Source: Streptomyces sp. SID12488 (GTDB lineage Bacteria; Actinomycetota; Actinomycetes; Streptomycetales; Streptomycetaceae). From it: a stretch of 64,000 nt of DNA. The DNA is taken from contig NZ_JAAGLT010000038.1 in assembly GCF_010548275.1 (NCBI RefSeq), forward strand, positions 1-64,000, given 5' to 3'. Under the pieces are notes generated by a model that saw only the letters and a program-made list of their open reading frames with translations, had not been told where the DNA came from and did no database searches. Of the stretch, positions 36,184 to 43,459 are shown piece by piece. Numbering within the stretch: the first letter of the stretch is position 1; each line of letters opens with the position of its first letter. Made by a program: the position numbers and the translations under genes.

Positions 36184-36187
<4 letters not shown>
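35426..36187 (-). CDS. nuoC: NADH-quinone oxidoreductase subunit C
   Basis: A 253-residue peripheral subunit binding NuoD. The conserved end is [32 protein letters not shown] followed by [16 protein letters not shown]. The first 80 residues are charged and Gly-rich, longer than in E. coli-type NuoC domains, and probably flexible. NuoC and NuoD are separate here (not fused as in E. coli). The ATG at 36187 overlaps the nuoB stop by four bases. Confidence 0.95.
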
Positions 36188-36738
<551 letters not shown>

Positions 36739-36752
36739 GTCTTAGAGGCCCC

Positions 36753-37112
36753 TCAGTCCCATTCCAGGCCGCCGCGCCGCCATACGTACGCGTACGCCAC
36801 GAAGACGGTGAGCACGAAGAGCAACATCTCCACGAGCCCGAAAACACCCAGGGCGTCGAAGGTGACGGCCCAGGGGTAGAGGAAGACGATCTCGATGTCG
36901 AAGACGATGAAGAGCATCGCCGTCAGGTAGTACTTGATGGGGAATCGCCCACCGCCGGCCGGCGTGGGTGTCGGCTCGATCCCGCATTCATAAGCTTCGA
37001 GTTTGGCCCGGTTGTACCGCTTCGGGCCGATGAGCGAAGCCATGATCACGGAGAAGATCGCAAAGCCTGCCCCGAGGGCTCCCAGTACGAGGATGGGCGC
37101 ATACGCGTTCAC
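36753..37112 (-). CDS. nuoA: NADH-quinone oxidoreductase subunit A
   Basis: A 119-residue, three-helix membrane subunit and the first gene of the operon. YECGIEPTP, FPIKYYLTAMLFIVFDIEIVFLYPWAV and LVEMLLFVLTVFVAYAYVWRRGGLEWD are canonical, including the Asp-Glu pair of helix 2 near the quinone chamber. It starts with GTG at 37112. The 751-bp gap upstream contains several inverted repeats and is the likely control region of the whole 16-kb operon. Confidence 0.95.
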   Translation of the reverse strand: MNAYAPILVLGALGAGFAIFSVIMASLIGPKRYNRAKLEAYECGIEPTPTPAGGGRFPIKYYLTAMLFIVFDIEIVFLYPWAVTFDALGVFGLVEMLLFVLTVFVAYAYVWRRGGLEWD

Positions 37113-37419
37113 CGCTCCTCGCTCCTCTCAGTCGGCACTGACTGCTGGCGATTGCATGGGCCCGCGCCGCCCCGTCCGCCCGCCAACCCCGCCCGTCCAG
37201 ACGAAGATCGCGAACATGTGAAGCAGGTCACAAGCCCAACTGCCCCGCATCCTATGCCCGACCGTCTGTGATCTGCGACACGGGGCATTACCGAACCTTT
37301 GTGATCTCCACCACCCGACGAAGGATCATGAAGACGGATGAGCGGTGATCTTCGCACCCGAAGCGTCCACGTGATCACCAGTGGTGACATTTTCTCCGGT
37401 CATCGCTGGTCACGGGCGG

Positions 37420-37463
37420 CATCTCAATATCAAGAGACTTCTCTTGCATGCAAATTGGAGATG
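37420..37463. promoter_or_regulatory. Nested inverted repeat
   Basis: CATCTC (37420-37425) pairs with GAGATG (37458-37463); inside it CAAGAG-ACTT-CTCTTG (37431-37446) is a perfect hairpin, and TTGCATGCAA (37444-37453) is a perfect 10-bp palindrome. This could be an operator or an attenuating structure in either leader. Confidence 0.5.
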
Positions 37464-37480
37464 GACAGGGTGGCTTGATA

Positions 37481-37496
37481 GTGGAGCGCGTTCACA
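37481..37496. promoter_or_regulatory. Candidate Rex operator (imperfect)
   Basis: The sequence GTGGAGCGCGTTCACA has one perfect half (CGCGTTCACA) of the Streptomyces Rex site TGTGAACGCGTTCACA and a degenerate other half. From the literature, Rex senses NADH/NAD+ and controls nuo and cyd operons in S. coelicolor. The 370-bp distance to nuoA is large, so this is tentative. Confidence 0.35.
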
Positions 37497-37609
37497 CATG
37501 AGGGGGAGCCGCGTAGCGAATGTGGACGGACGGATGTGCGTGCACGCATTCACGAGCGGCGGCGATCGGCGATTCCCTCACGGGACGCACCCCGACCGGT
37601 GACCGTTCC

Positions 37610-37623
37610 GTGACCTGTGCCAC
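37610..37623. promoter_or_regulatory. Candidate Crp-binding motif
   Basis: GTGACCTGTGCCAC fits the GTG-N6-GNCAC consensus I recall for S. coelicolor Crp. It lies about 240 bp upstream of the NlpC/P60 gene, a plausible Crp target since wall hydrolases act at germination. Only seven bases are specified, so chance occurrence is possible. Confidence 0.3.
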
Positions 37624-37713
37624 ACCCGTGAAGGTCTGTGAAGATCGGGGGTTGGCCACCGACCGCAACCAATGGTAGGCAGCGGGCAATTGGGGCGTAC
37701 CGATGAAAGTGCA

Positions 37714-37731
37714 TGATCACAGGCGTGATCA
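37714..37731. promoter_or_regulatory. TGATCAC-AGGC-GTGATCA palindrome
   Basis: A perfect 7-bp inverted repeat with a 4-base spacer, extending loosely to CATG on each side. GTGATCAC recurs at 37371-37378, so a dimeric regulator may bind both. Confidence 0.45.
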
Positions 37732-37863
37732 CCCATGTCCGCAATGCCCGTTACGGCGTCAATAAAGAGTGACAGTCCGTGAATTTGGGGGCTCCATTGA
37801 ACAACTGTGGCGCACCACACGTTTCTTGAAGGTATGGAGGAGTCGCTGGTACCGCTAGTACCC

Positions 37864-38700
37864 ATGTCCCACACCGCTACCGCTCACATACGAAGCCACC
37901 GGAAGCCCCGGCGTGCCGGCACCTCGTCGCTGGCGATGCGCGCCGGAGTCGCCGGTGGCGTTCTCAGCACCCTGGCAGTGGCGGGTGCGTCCGGTGCGGC
38001 GTACGCCGCCGAGTCCGGGCCGCAGACCATCGAACTGCCCACCCTCACGGCCGACCTGGCCACTCAGATCGCCGAGTCCGCGGACGCCACGCAGCTGGCC
38101 GCCGCGAACTACGAGCTCGCGGCCGAGCGTGACGCCGCGGCCTCCAAGGCGGCTCAGGAGGCCAGGAAGGACCTCGCGGAGGCCAAGCAGAAGGCGGAGG
38201 CCAAGGAGAAGGCCGAGGCCGCTCGCAAGGCCGCTGCGGAGGCCGCCGTCTCCCGCTCCGCCGAGCGCGCCACGCTGGCCGCCTCCACTTCCACTTCCAC
38301 CTCCGCCTCCAGCTCGGGGACGACGCAGGTGGCCGCGCCCTCCAGTGGCAGCGTCGCGACCGTCATCGCCTTCCTCAACGCGCAGTTGGGCGACGCCTAC
38401 GTCATGGGCGCCACGGGCCCCAACGCGTGGGACTGCTCCGCCCTGGTCCAGGCCGCGTTCAAGCAGGTCGGCGTGGATCTTCCCCGGGTCTCGCAGGACC
38501 AGTCGATGCAGGGCACCGAGGTCTCCCTGTCGAACCTCGAGGTCGGCGACATCCTGTACTGGGGTGCGAAGGGTTCGGCGTACCACGTAGCGGTGTACGT
38601 GGGGAACGGCCAGTACCTGGACGCGGCCAACCCGTCCAAGGGCGTCGTCGTCCAGGACCTCTCCGGATACCCGGCGTCGGGCGCGGTGCGCGTTCTCTGA
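37864..38700 (+). CDS. Secreted NlpC/P60 peptidoglycan endopeptidase
   Basis: A 278-residue precursor from the ATG at 37864 (MSHTATAHIRSHRKPRR), with in-frame ATG at 37834 and GTG at 37807 as alternatives; none has an ideal ribosome-binding site. A signal peptide ends near ASGAAYAAES. Residues about 90-135 form an Ala/Glu/Lys coiled coil, followed by a Ser/Thr-rich linker. The C-terminal NlpC/P60 domain has the catalytic Cys in NAWDCSALVQAAF, Asp-Gln-containing SQDQSMQG, and the His in YHVAVYVGNGQYLDAANP. It cleaves the stem peptide (gamma-D-Glu-meso-DAP type bonds) in the wall. It is divergent from nuoA and followed by a terminator hairpin. Confidence 0.9.
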   Translation: MSHTATAHIRSHRKPRRAGTSSLAMRAGVAGGVLSTLAVAGASGAAYAAESGPQTIELPTLTADLATQIAESADATQLAAANYELAAERDAAASKAAQEARKDLAEAKQKAEAKEKAEAARKAAAEAAVSRSAERATLAASTSTSTSASSSGTTQVAAPSSGSVATVIAFLNAQLGDAYVMGATGPNAWDCSALVQAAFKQVGVDLPRVSQDQSMQGTEVSLSNLEVGDILYWGAKGSAYHVAVYVGNGQYLDAANPSKGVVVQDLSGYPASGAVRVL

Positions 38701-38724
38701 GCGGGCAGTTGCAGGGGTTCACGT

Positions 38725-38761
38725 GTGAGGGTCGTTGCCGCTGGTGGGCAGCGACCCTCAC
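38725..38761 (+). terminator. Terminator after the NlpC/P60 gene
   Basis: GTGAGGGTCG (38725-38734) pairs exactly with CGACCCTCAC (38752-38761), and GCC/GGC pairs extend the stem inwards. It begins 24 bp after the stop codon. Confidence 0.85.
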
Positions 38762-38875
38762 CCCTTCTCCGCCCTCGGTCCTTCTCCGCCCCCTCCCCCA
38801 CCTTTTCGCGCTCTCCGCCCCTACGGGGCCCTGACCCCCTGAGGGGGCCTCGCCTTCAGAGAGGGCTTCCGCCTA

Positions 38876-40159
38876 TCACGCCTTCGGCGCCACCTTGCTC
38901 AGGCCGTTGATGATCCGGTCCATCGCGTCGCCGCCCGTCGGGTCGGTCAGGTTGGCCAGCATCTTCAGGGTGAACTTCATCAGCAGGGGGTGGGTCAGAC
39001 CGCGTTCGGCCGCGATCTTCATGACCTTCGGGTTGCCGATGAGCTTCACGAAGGCGCGGCCCAGCGTGTAGTAGCCGCCGTAGGTGTCCTTGAGCACGCG
39101 CGGGTAGCGCTGGAGCGCGACCTCCCGCTGGGCCGGTGTGGCCCGCGCGTGGGCCTGGACGATGACGTCGGCGGCGATCTGGCCGGATTCCATGGCGTAG
39201 GCGATGCCCTCGCCGTTGAAGGGGTTCACCATGCCGCCGGCGTCACCGACGAGCAGCAGGCCCTTCGTGTAGTGGGGCTGCCGGTTGAAGGCCATGGGGA
39301 GGGCGGCGCCGCGGATCGGGCCGGTCATGTTGTCGGGGGTGTAACCCCAGTCCTCCGGCATCGACGCGCACCAGGCCTTCAGCACCTCGCGCCAGTCGAG
39401 TTCCTTGAAGGAGTCCGAGGTGTTGAGCACCCCGAGACCGACGTTCGAGGTGCCGTCGCCCATGCCGAAGATCCAGCCGTAGCCCGGGAGCAGGCGGTCC
39501 TCGGCCCCTCGCCGGTCCCAGAGTTCCAGCCAGGACTCCAGGTAGTCGTCCTCGTGGCGCGGAGAGGTGAAGTACGTACGGACCGCGACGCCCATCGGGC
39601 GGTCCTCGCGGCGGTGCAGGCCCATCGCCAGGGAAAGGCGGGTGGAGTTGCCGTCGGCCGCGACCACCAGCGGGGCGTGGAAGGTGACCTCGCGCTTGTC
39701 CTCACCGAGTTTCGCGTGCACGCCGGTGATACGGCCGGTGCGGTCGTCGGTGATCGGGGCGCCGACGTTGCAGCGTTCGTACAGTCGCGCGCCCGCCTTC
39801 TGGGCCTGATGGGCGAGCTGTTCGTCGAAGTCGTCGCGTTTGCGGACGAGGCCGTAGTCGGGGAAGGAGGCGAGTTCCGGCCAGTCGAGCTGGAGGCGGA
39901 CACCGCCGCCGATGATGCGGAGGCCCTTGTTCCGGAGCCAGCCGGCCTCCTCGGAGATGTCGATGCCCATCGAGACGAGCTGCTTGGTCGCCCGCGGCGT
40001 GAGGCCGTCGCCGCAGACCTTTTCGCGCGGGAAGCTGGTCTTCTCCAGCAGCAGTACGTCGAGTCCGGCCTTCGCCAGGTAGTAGGCGGTGGTGGAACCG
40101 GCTGGCCCGGCCCCGACGACGATCACATCGGCGGTGTTTTCGGAGAGGGGCTCGGTCAC
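38876..40159 (-). CDS. Geranylgeranyl-reductase-family flavoprotein (MenJ-like)
   Basis: A 427-residue FAD enzyme. The N-terminus VIVVGAGPAGSTTAYYLAKAG is the FAD Rossmann motif, followed by LEKTSFPREKVCGDGLTPRA (PxxKxCGxGl, typical of geranylgeranyl reductases), and GLLLVGDAGGMVNPFNGEGI is the second FAD motif. The family saturates prenyl double bonds; in Mycobacterium the homologue MenJ, encoded near menG and a polyprenyl synthase, reduces one isoprene unit of menaquinone. Proximity here to menG (1.2 kb), mqnC and complex I makes menaquinone side-chain reduction the best guess, as streptomycetes contain partly hydrogenated MK-9. Reduction of another lipid cannot be excluded. Confidence 0.82.
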   Translation of the reverse strand: MTEPLSENTADVIVVGAGPAGSTTAYYLAKAGLDVLLLEKTSFPREKVCGDGLTPRATKQLVSMGIDISEEAGWLRNKGLRIIGGGVRLQLDWPELASFPDYGLVRKRDDFDEQLAHQAQKAGARLYERCNVGAPITDDRTGRITGVHAKLGEDKREVTFHAPLVVAADGNSTRLSLAMGLHRREDRPMGVAVRTYFTSPRHEDDYLESWLELWDRRGAEDRLLPGYGWIFGMGDGTSNVGLGVLNTSDSFKELDWREVLKAWCASMPEDWGYTPDNMTGPIRGAALPMAFNRQPHYTKGLLLVGDAGGMVNPFNGEGIAYAMESGQIAADVIVQAHARATPAQREVALQRYPRVLKDTYGGYYTLGRAFVKLIGNPKVMKIAAERGLTHPLLMKFTLKMLANLTDPTGGDAMDRIINGLSKVAPKA

Positions 40160-40258
40160 GACGGGTTCTCCCCAAGACTCTCAAATCTGTGTGCCGACAG
40201 GCACTGGACATGGGCAGTCTATTCAGCAGCACTGATCACCCGGCTGAAGGGCTGCCCC

Positions 40259-40765
40259 GTGAACCGAGCGCTCCCCGCAGTACGCCTCCGTGTTCCCACC
40301 GACGAGGACGCCTTCGCCTGGCACCGGGTCTTCGACGACCCCGATGTCATGGAGTTCCACGGGGGCAGGTCGGCGGAACTTTCCGTCTACGAGGAACTCA
40401 CCGCCCGCCAGCGCCGGCACGACGCCGAGTACGGGTTCTGCCTGTGGACCATGCTTGACGAGTCGGACCAGGTCATCGGCTTCACGGGTGCCCAACCGTG
40501 GCCACAGGACTGGGGGCCCAAGGGCGAGATCGAGATCGGCTGGCGGCTCGGCCGGGCCCACTGGGGCCAGGGGTACGCCACCGCGGCGGCCGAGTTGACG
40601 CTGGAGCGAGTGCGTTCGGCGGGGGTGTCCAGCGTGGTCGCGATGGTCCTCTCCCGCAACGAGCGGTCCATCGCGGTCACCCGGCGGCTGGGCATGCGGC
40701 TCACCGACATCTTCACGACGCCGACGCTGGAGCAGGAGGGGCACTGCTATCGGCTTGATCTGTAA
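40259..40765 (+). CDS. GNAT-family N-acetyltransferase (RimJ/RimL-like)
   Basis: A 168-residue acetyltransferase starting at the GTG at 40259, with GAAGGG upstream. LPAVRLRVPTDEDAFAWHRVF is the N-terminal strand-helix of the RimJ/RimL subgroup; GEIEIGWRLGRAHWGQGYATAAAELTLE contains the acetyl-CoA pyrophosphate loop (Q/RxxGxG/A variant), and NERSIAVTRRLGMRLTDIF is the C-terminal motif. It probably acetylates an amino group of a small molecule or protein N-terminus. It is divergent from the reductase gene with a 99-bp gap. Its stop codon lies in the first unit of a 16-bp repeat array. Confidence 0.85.
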   Translation: MNRALPAVRLRVPTDEDAFAWHRVFDDPDVMEFHGGRSAELSVYEELTARQRRHDAEYGFCLWTMLDESDQVIGFTGAQPWPQDWGPKGEIEIGWRLGRAHWGQGYATAAAELTLERVRSAGVSSVVAMVLSRNERSIAVTRRLGMRLTDIFTTPTLEQEGHCYRLDL

Positions 40766-40834
40766 CCAGGTTGATCCGTAACCACTCGATCTGCGATCAG
40801 CTTGGTCTGCGACCAGCTTGGTCTGCGACCACAA
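40755..40834 (+). repeat. Five-unit 16-bp iteron-like array with internal symmetry
   Basis: Five consecutive 16-bp units (starts 40755, 40771, 40787, 40803, 40819), with units 4 and 5 identical over their first 12-13 bases (TGGTCTGCGACCA). Most units centre on a small palindrome, GGTC-TGC-GACC or GATC-TGC-GATC. The array begins inside the last codons of the GNAT gene and ends about 100 bp before the PASTA gene start. Confidence 0.75.
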
Positions 40835-40935
40835 CCAATTACAGACGGTAGTAATTTGGCGCGGAAAAACACTTAGCGCTTCCGGGCGGTACGCGGCCGG
40901 GGTTACCCTGCCCGTACCGCTGGGGGTGACCGTCT

Positions 40936-41274
40936 GTGCACAGAACACCCAACACACCCGATGTGCGCGTACCGAAACTCGTCGGCCTGATGGCCATGGA
41001 CGCGCGCGAGAGGGCCAGAGCACACGGGGTGCTCCTCGCCGCGCCCGACCGGCCCGAATTCCAGCTCACCGTCGTCGACCACGTCGTACGGCAGTATCCG
41101 CCGCCCGGCGTCGCGATACCACGCGGTGCCGTCGTCACCGTGTGGTTCGACTTCGGGGAGGGAGAAGGCGGCGGGGGCGCGGGGGTGCGCGAGCCCCGGC
41201 TGCCGAAGCCGCCCAGGGGCGGACTGGAGCGTGAACTGGACCGGCCGGGGGACGCGTTCGAGATGATCAGGTGA
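40936..41274 (+). CDS. Small PASTA-domain protein
   Basis: A 112-residue protein starting at the GTG at 40936 (GGGGGTGAC upstream). VRVPKLVGLMAMDARERARAHGVLL and VVDHVVRQYPPPGVAIPRGAVVTVWF fit one PASTA repeat, the domain that in PknB-type kinases and PBPs binds muropeptides or beta-lactams. There is no signal peptide, transmembrane helix or kinase, so this is a stand-alone cytoplasmic PASTA protein, and its ligand is unclear. The C-terminal 35 residues are Gly/Pro/Arg-rich. The upstream gap contains the 16-bp repeat array and an AT-rich, imperfectly symmetric CCAATTAC...GTAATTTGG stretch likely to be its promoter region. Confidence 0.72.
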   Translation: MHRTPNTPDVRVPKLVGLMAMDARERARAHGVLLAAPDRPEFQLTVVDHVVRQYPPPGVAIPRGAVVTVWFDFGEGEGGGGAGVREPRLPKPPRGGLERELDRPGDAFEMIR

Positions 41275-41321
41275 CCGGCAGGGAACAGGGCAACAGACAA
41301 ACAGGGAGAGGGCCGCGACAG

Positions 41322-42017
41322 CTACGGCTGCTTGAAGCCTCGGTGCAGGGCCACGACACCGCCCGTGAGGTTGCGCCAGGCCGTCTTCGACCAGCCTGCT
41401 TCGCGCAGCAGTTCGGCCAGGGCCGGCTGGTCGGGCCAGGCGCGGATGGACTCGGCGAGGTAGACGTACGCGTCGGGGTTCGAGGAGACCGCGCGGGCGA
41501 CCGGAGGCAGGGCGCGCATCAGGTACTCCGTGTACACCGTGCGGAAGGGTGCCCAGGTCGGGTGTGAGAACTCGCAGATCACGACCCGTCCGCCGGGGCG
41601 CGTGACCCGGTACAGCTCACGCAGCGCCGCGCCCGTGTCCTGGACGTTGCGCAGCCCGAAGGAGATCGTCACCGCGTCGAAGGTGTCGTCCTTGAAGGGC
41701 AGCTTGGTGGCGTCGCCCGCCGTGAAGGGCAGCCAGGGGTGGTTCCGCTTGCCGACCCTGAGCATGCCGAGCGAGAAGTCGCAGGGGACGACATACGCAC
41801 CCGTGCGGGCGAAGGGGAGGGAGGACGTGGCCGTACCGGCGGCCAGGTCGAGGATCTTCTGCGCCGGGCGGGCGTCGACCGCCTTGGCAACCTCCTTGCG
41901 CCACACGCGGTCCTGGCCGAGCGACAGCACGTCGTTCGTGAGGTCGTACCGTTCCGCCACGTCGTCGAACATCGAGGCGACTTCATGCGGCTGCTTGTTC
42001 AGGGATGCGCGGGTCAC
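41322..42017 (-). CDS. menG: Demethylmenaquinone C-methyltransferase
   Basis: A 231-residue SAM-dependent methyltransferase of the UbiE/MenG family. It has MFDDVAERYDLTNDVLSLGQDRVWR (family motif), ILDLAAGTATSSLPFA (SAM glycine loop), DFSLGMLRVGKR, FDAVTISFGLRNVQD and GGRVVICEFSHPTWAPFRTVY. It methylates demethylmenaquinone to menaquinone, the final ring step, and menaquinone is the electron acceptor of the complex I encoded next door. It is convergent with the PASTA gene and downstream (by 104 bp) of the acyltransferase gene, with its own start close to family length. Confidence 0.95.
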   Translation of the reverse strand: MTRASLNKQPHEVASMFDDVAERYDLTNDVLSLGQDRVWRKEVAKAVDARPAQKILDLAAGTATSSLPFARTGAYVVPCDFSLGMLRVGKRNHPWLPFTAGDATKLPFKDDTFDAVTISFGLRNVQDTGAALRELYRVTRPGGRVVICEFSHPTWAPFRTVYTEYLMRALPPVARAVSSNPDAYVYLAESIRAWPDQPALAELLREAGWSKTAWRNLTGGVVALHRGFKQP

Positions 42018-42121
42018 GTGCCCATTGTGGCAGTACGTACGTCACGGTATCCCGGCGGCACGGGCGCGGGCCGGGCGTACCTGAAGCGCCCGGCCCCTCG
42101 CCGCACCACTCGGCCGGCCGC

Positions 42122-43459
42122 CTACGGCAGCAGTTTCGGTTTCTTCTTGGCGGCGACGTCCTCCACCCAGCCGCACAGCAGGATGAACACGGCGATCAGG
42201 ATCCAGCCGATGCCGAACATGAACCACTGGCTCTCCAGCGGCAGGTACTTCTCGAAGGCGGGGACGTTCCAGAACTGGTCGATCAGCGGGACGGCCAGGA
42301 TCAGCGCGATCTCGTGCCAGAGGTAGAGCGTGACGGCGCGCGCGTTGAAGATCGTCACGATCCGGTCGAGCCGCTTGTAGCGGGTCAGCCCCGCGAAGTC
42401 GATCTCGAAGTGCGCCTTCGCGTACATCAGCAGCGTCACGAAGCCCGCCGACCAGAACGCCTGCGCGAGCGGGATGTCGTCGAGGTCGTAGGAGCCCGTC
42501 TCGGCCTGGTGGGTGAAGGCGTACCAGCCGCCGAAGCCGATGGCGGCCAGGGAGAGGAGGACCACCAGCGCCGGCTTGAGGCGCTGCAGGACGCCCTCGC
42601 GGTGCGCGAAGCCGAGGACCCAGCAGAAGAGGAAGGTCGCCAGGTCGGTGAGGCCACTGCCGAAGCGGTTGTCCGGGGGCTCCCAGAAGTTGTGGAGCAC
42701 CACGATCGGGGCCAGGGAGAGGAGGAGTACGGCCACCGGGGCCAGGCGGAACGTCCGCAGCAGGAGCGGCGAGAGGAGGACGAACCAGAGGTATGTGCGC
42801 AGGTACCAGAGGATCTCCCAGGCCTGCTGGCCCCAGGCGTTGCCCGGCGGGTCGCCCAGTGGCACCACCCAGAAGACGATCTGCCAGCCCGGCATCCAGT
42901 CGTGGACCATCATCGCGACGATCACGAAGAAACCCCAGAACCAGAAGGGGGGCAGGAGCCGGCGGACCCGGCTTCTGATCACCTTGAGCGCGGGGCGTTC
43001 CAGGGACTTCGCCATCAGCGTGCCGGCCAGGGCGAACATGATCCCCATGGAGGGGAACACCATGCCGGCCCAGGCCCACCCGAAGGTGTGGTAGGTGACG
43101 ACGCGGACCAGGGCGACGGCTCGGAGGGTGTCGAAGTAGCGGTCGCGGTCCGCCGGTTTCCTCGCCTTCGGCGGGAGCTCGGTCTCCTTGGTGTCGGTGA
43201 AGCTGGTGTCGGTGGAGGCGGCGTCCGGCTCCGCCACCTGCTCCTCCACGTGCTCGGGGGCGTACTCCTGCTGCTCGTAGGAGACTTGGCCGTAGTCGAC
43301 CTGGCCGTAGTCGACGTACTGCTGGGGGTAAGGCTCCTGCGGGTACGGCTGCTGGGCGGGATACGGCTGTTGCCCGTGCTCGTTTCCGTAGCCGTAGTTG
43401 TTGCCGTAGGCATGGTTCTGGTTGTGGCCGTAGCCCTGTTGATCCGTCCCCCAGCTCAT
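42122..43459 (-). CDS. Membrane O-acyltransferase (acyltransferase-3 family) of an exopolysaccharide locus
   Basis: A 445-residue protein with a roughly 100-residue cytoplasmic, Gln/Tyr/Pro-rich head (units such as QQPYPQEPYPQQY and DYGQVDYGQVSYEQ) followed by about ten transmembrane helices. RDRYFDTLRAVALVRVVTYHTFGWAW is the start of the acyltransferase-3 domain with its Arg and His motif, and FWFWGFFVIVAMMVHDW continues it. Such proteins O-acetylate polysaccharides or lipids at the membrane. Its ATG overlaps the stop of the deacetylase/GT2 synthase gene by four bases, so they are translationally coupled. This pairing recalls MatA/MatB of Streptomyces (poly-N-acetylglucosamine matrix), an inference from architecture. 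The repetitive head is unusual. Confidence 0.8.
   Translation of the reverse strand: MSWGTDQQGYGHNQNHAYGNNYGYGNEHGQQPYPAQQPYPQEPYPQQYVDYGQVDYGQVSYEQQEYAPEHVEEQVAEPDAASTDTSFTDTKETELPPKARKPADRDRYFDTLRAVALVRVVTYHTFGWAWAGMVFPSMGIMFALAGTLMAKSLERPALKVIRSRVRRLLPPFWFWGFFVIVAMMVHDWMPGWQIVFWVVPLGDPPGNAWGQQAWEILWYLRTYLWFVLLSPLLLRTFRLAPVAVLLLSLAPIVVLHNFWEPPDNRFGSGLTDLATFLFCWVLGFAHREGVLQRLKPALVVLLSLAAIGFGGWYAFTHQAETGSYDLDDIPLAQAFWSAGFVTLLMYAKAHFEIDFAGLTRYKRLDRIVTIFNARAVTLYLWHEIALILAVPLIDQFWNVPAFEKYLPLESQWFMFGIGWILIAVFILLCGWVEDVAAKKKPKLLP

Larger units (their letters stand above)
37113..37863. other. nuoA/NlpC divergent control region (no gene)
   Basis: A 751-bp gap between two divergent genes with locally lower GC than neighbours and no convincing coding frame. 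It has many GTGATC/GATCAC hexamers (about 37268, 37301, 37344, 37371, 37725 and others), nested palindromes, a Rex-like half-symmetric site and a Crp-like site, listed separately. Confidence 0.6.

Noticed and set aside
38990..40258. N-terminal extension of the GNAT to nearly 600 residues
   Set aside because: The extension is antisense to the MenJ-like reductase; the acetyltransferase starts at the GTG at 40259 with a proper ribosome-binding site.
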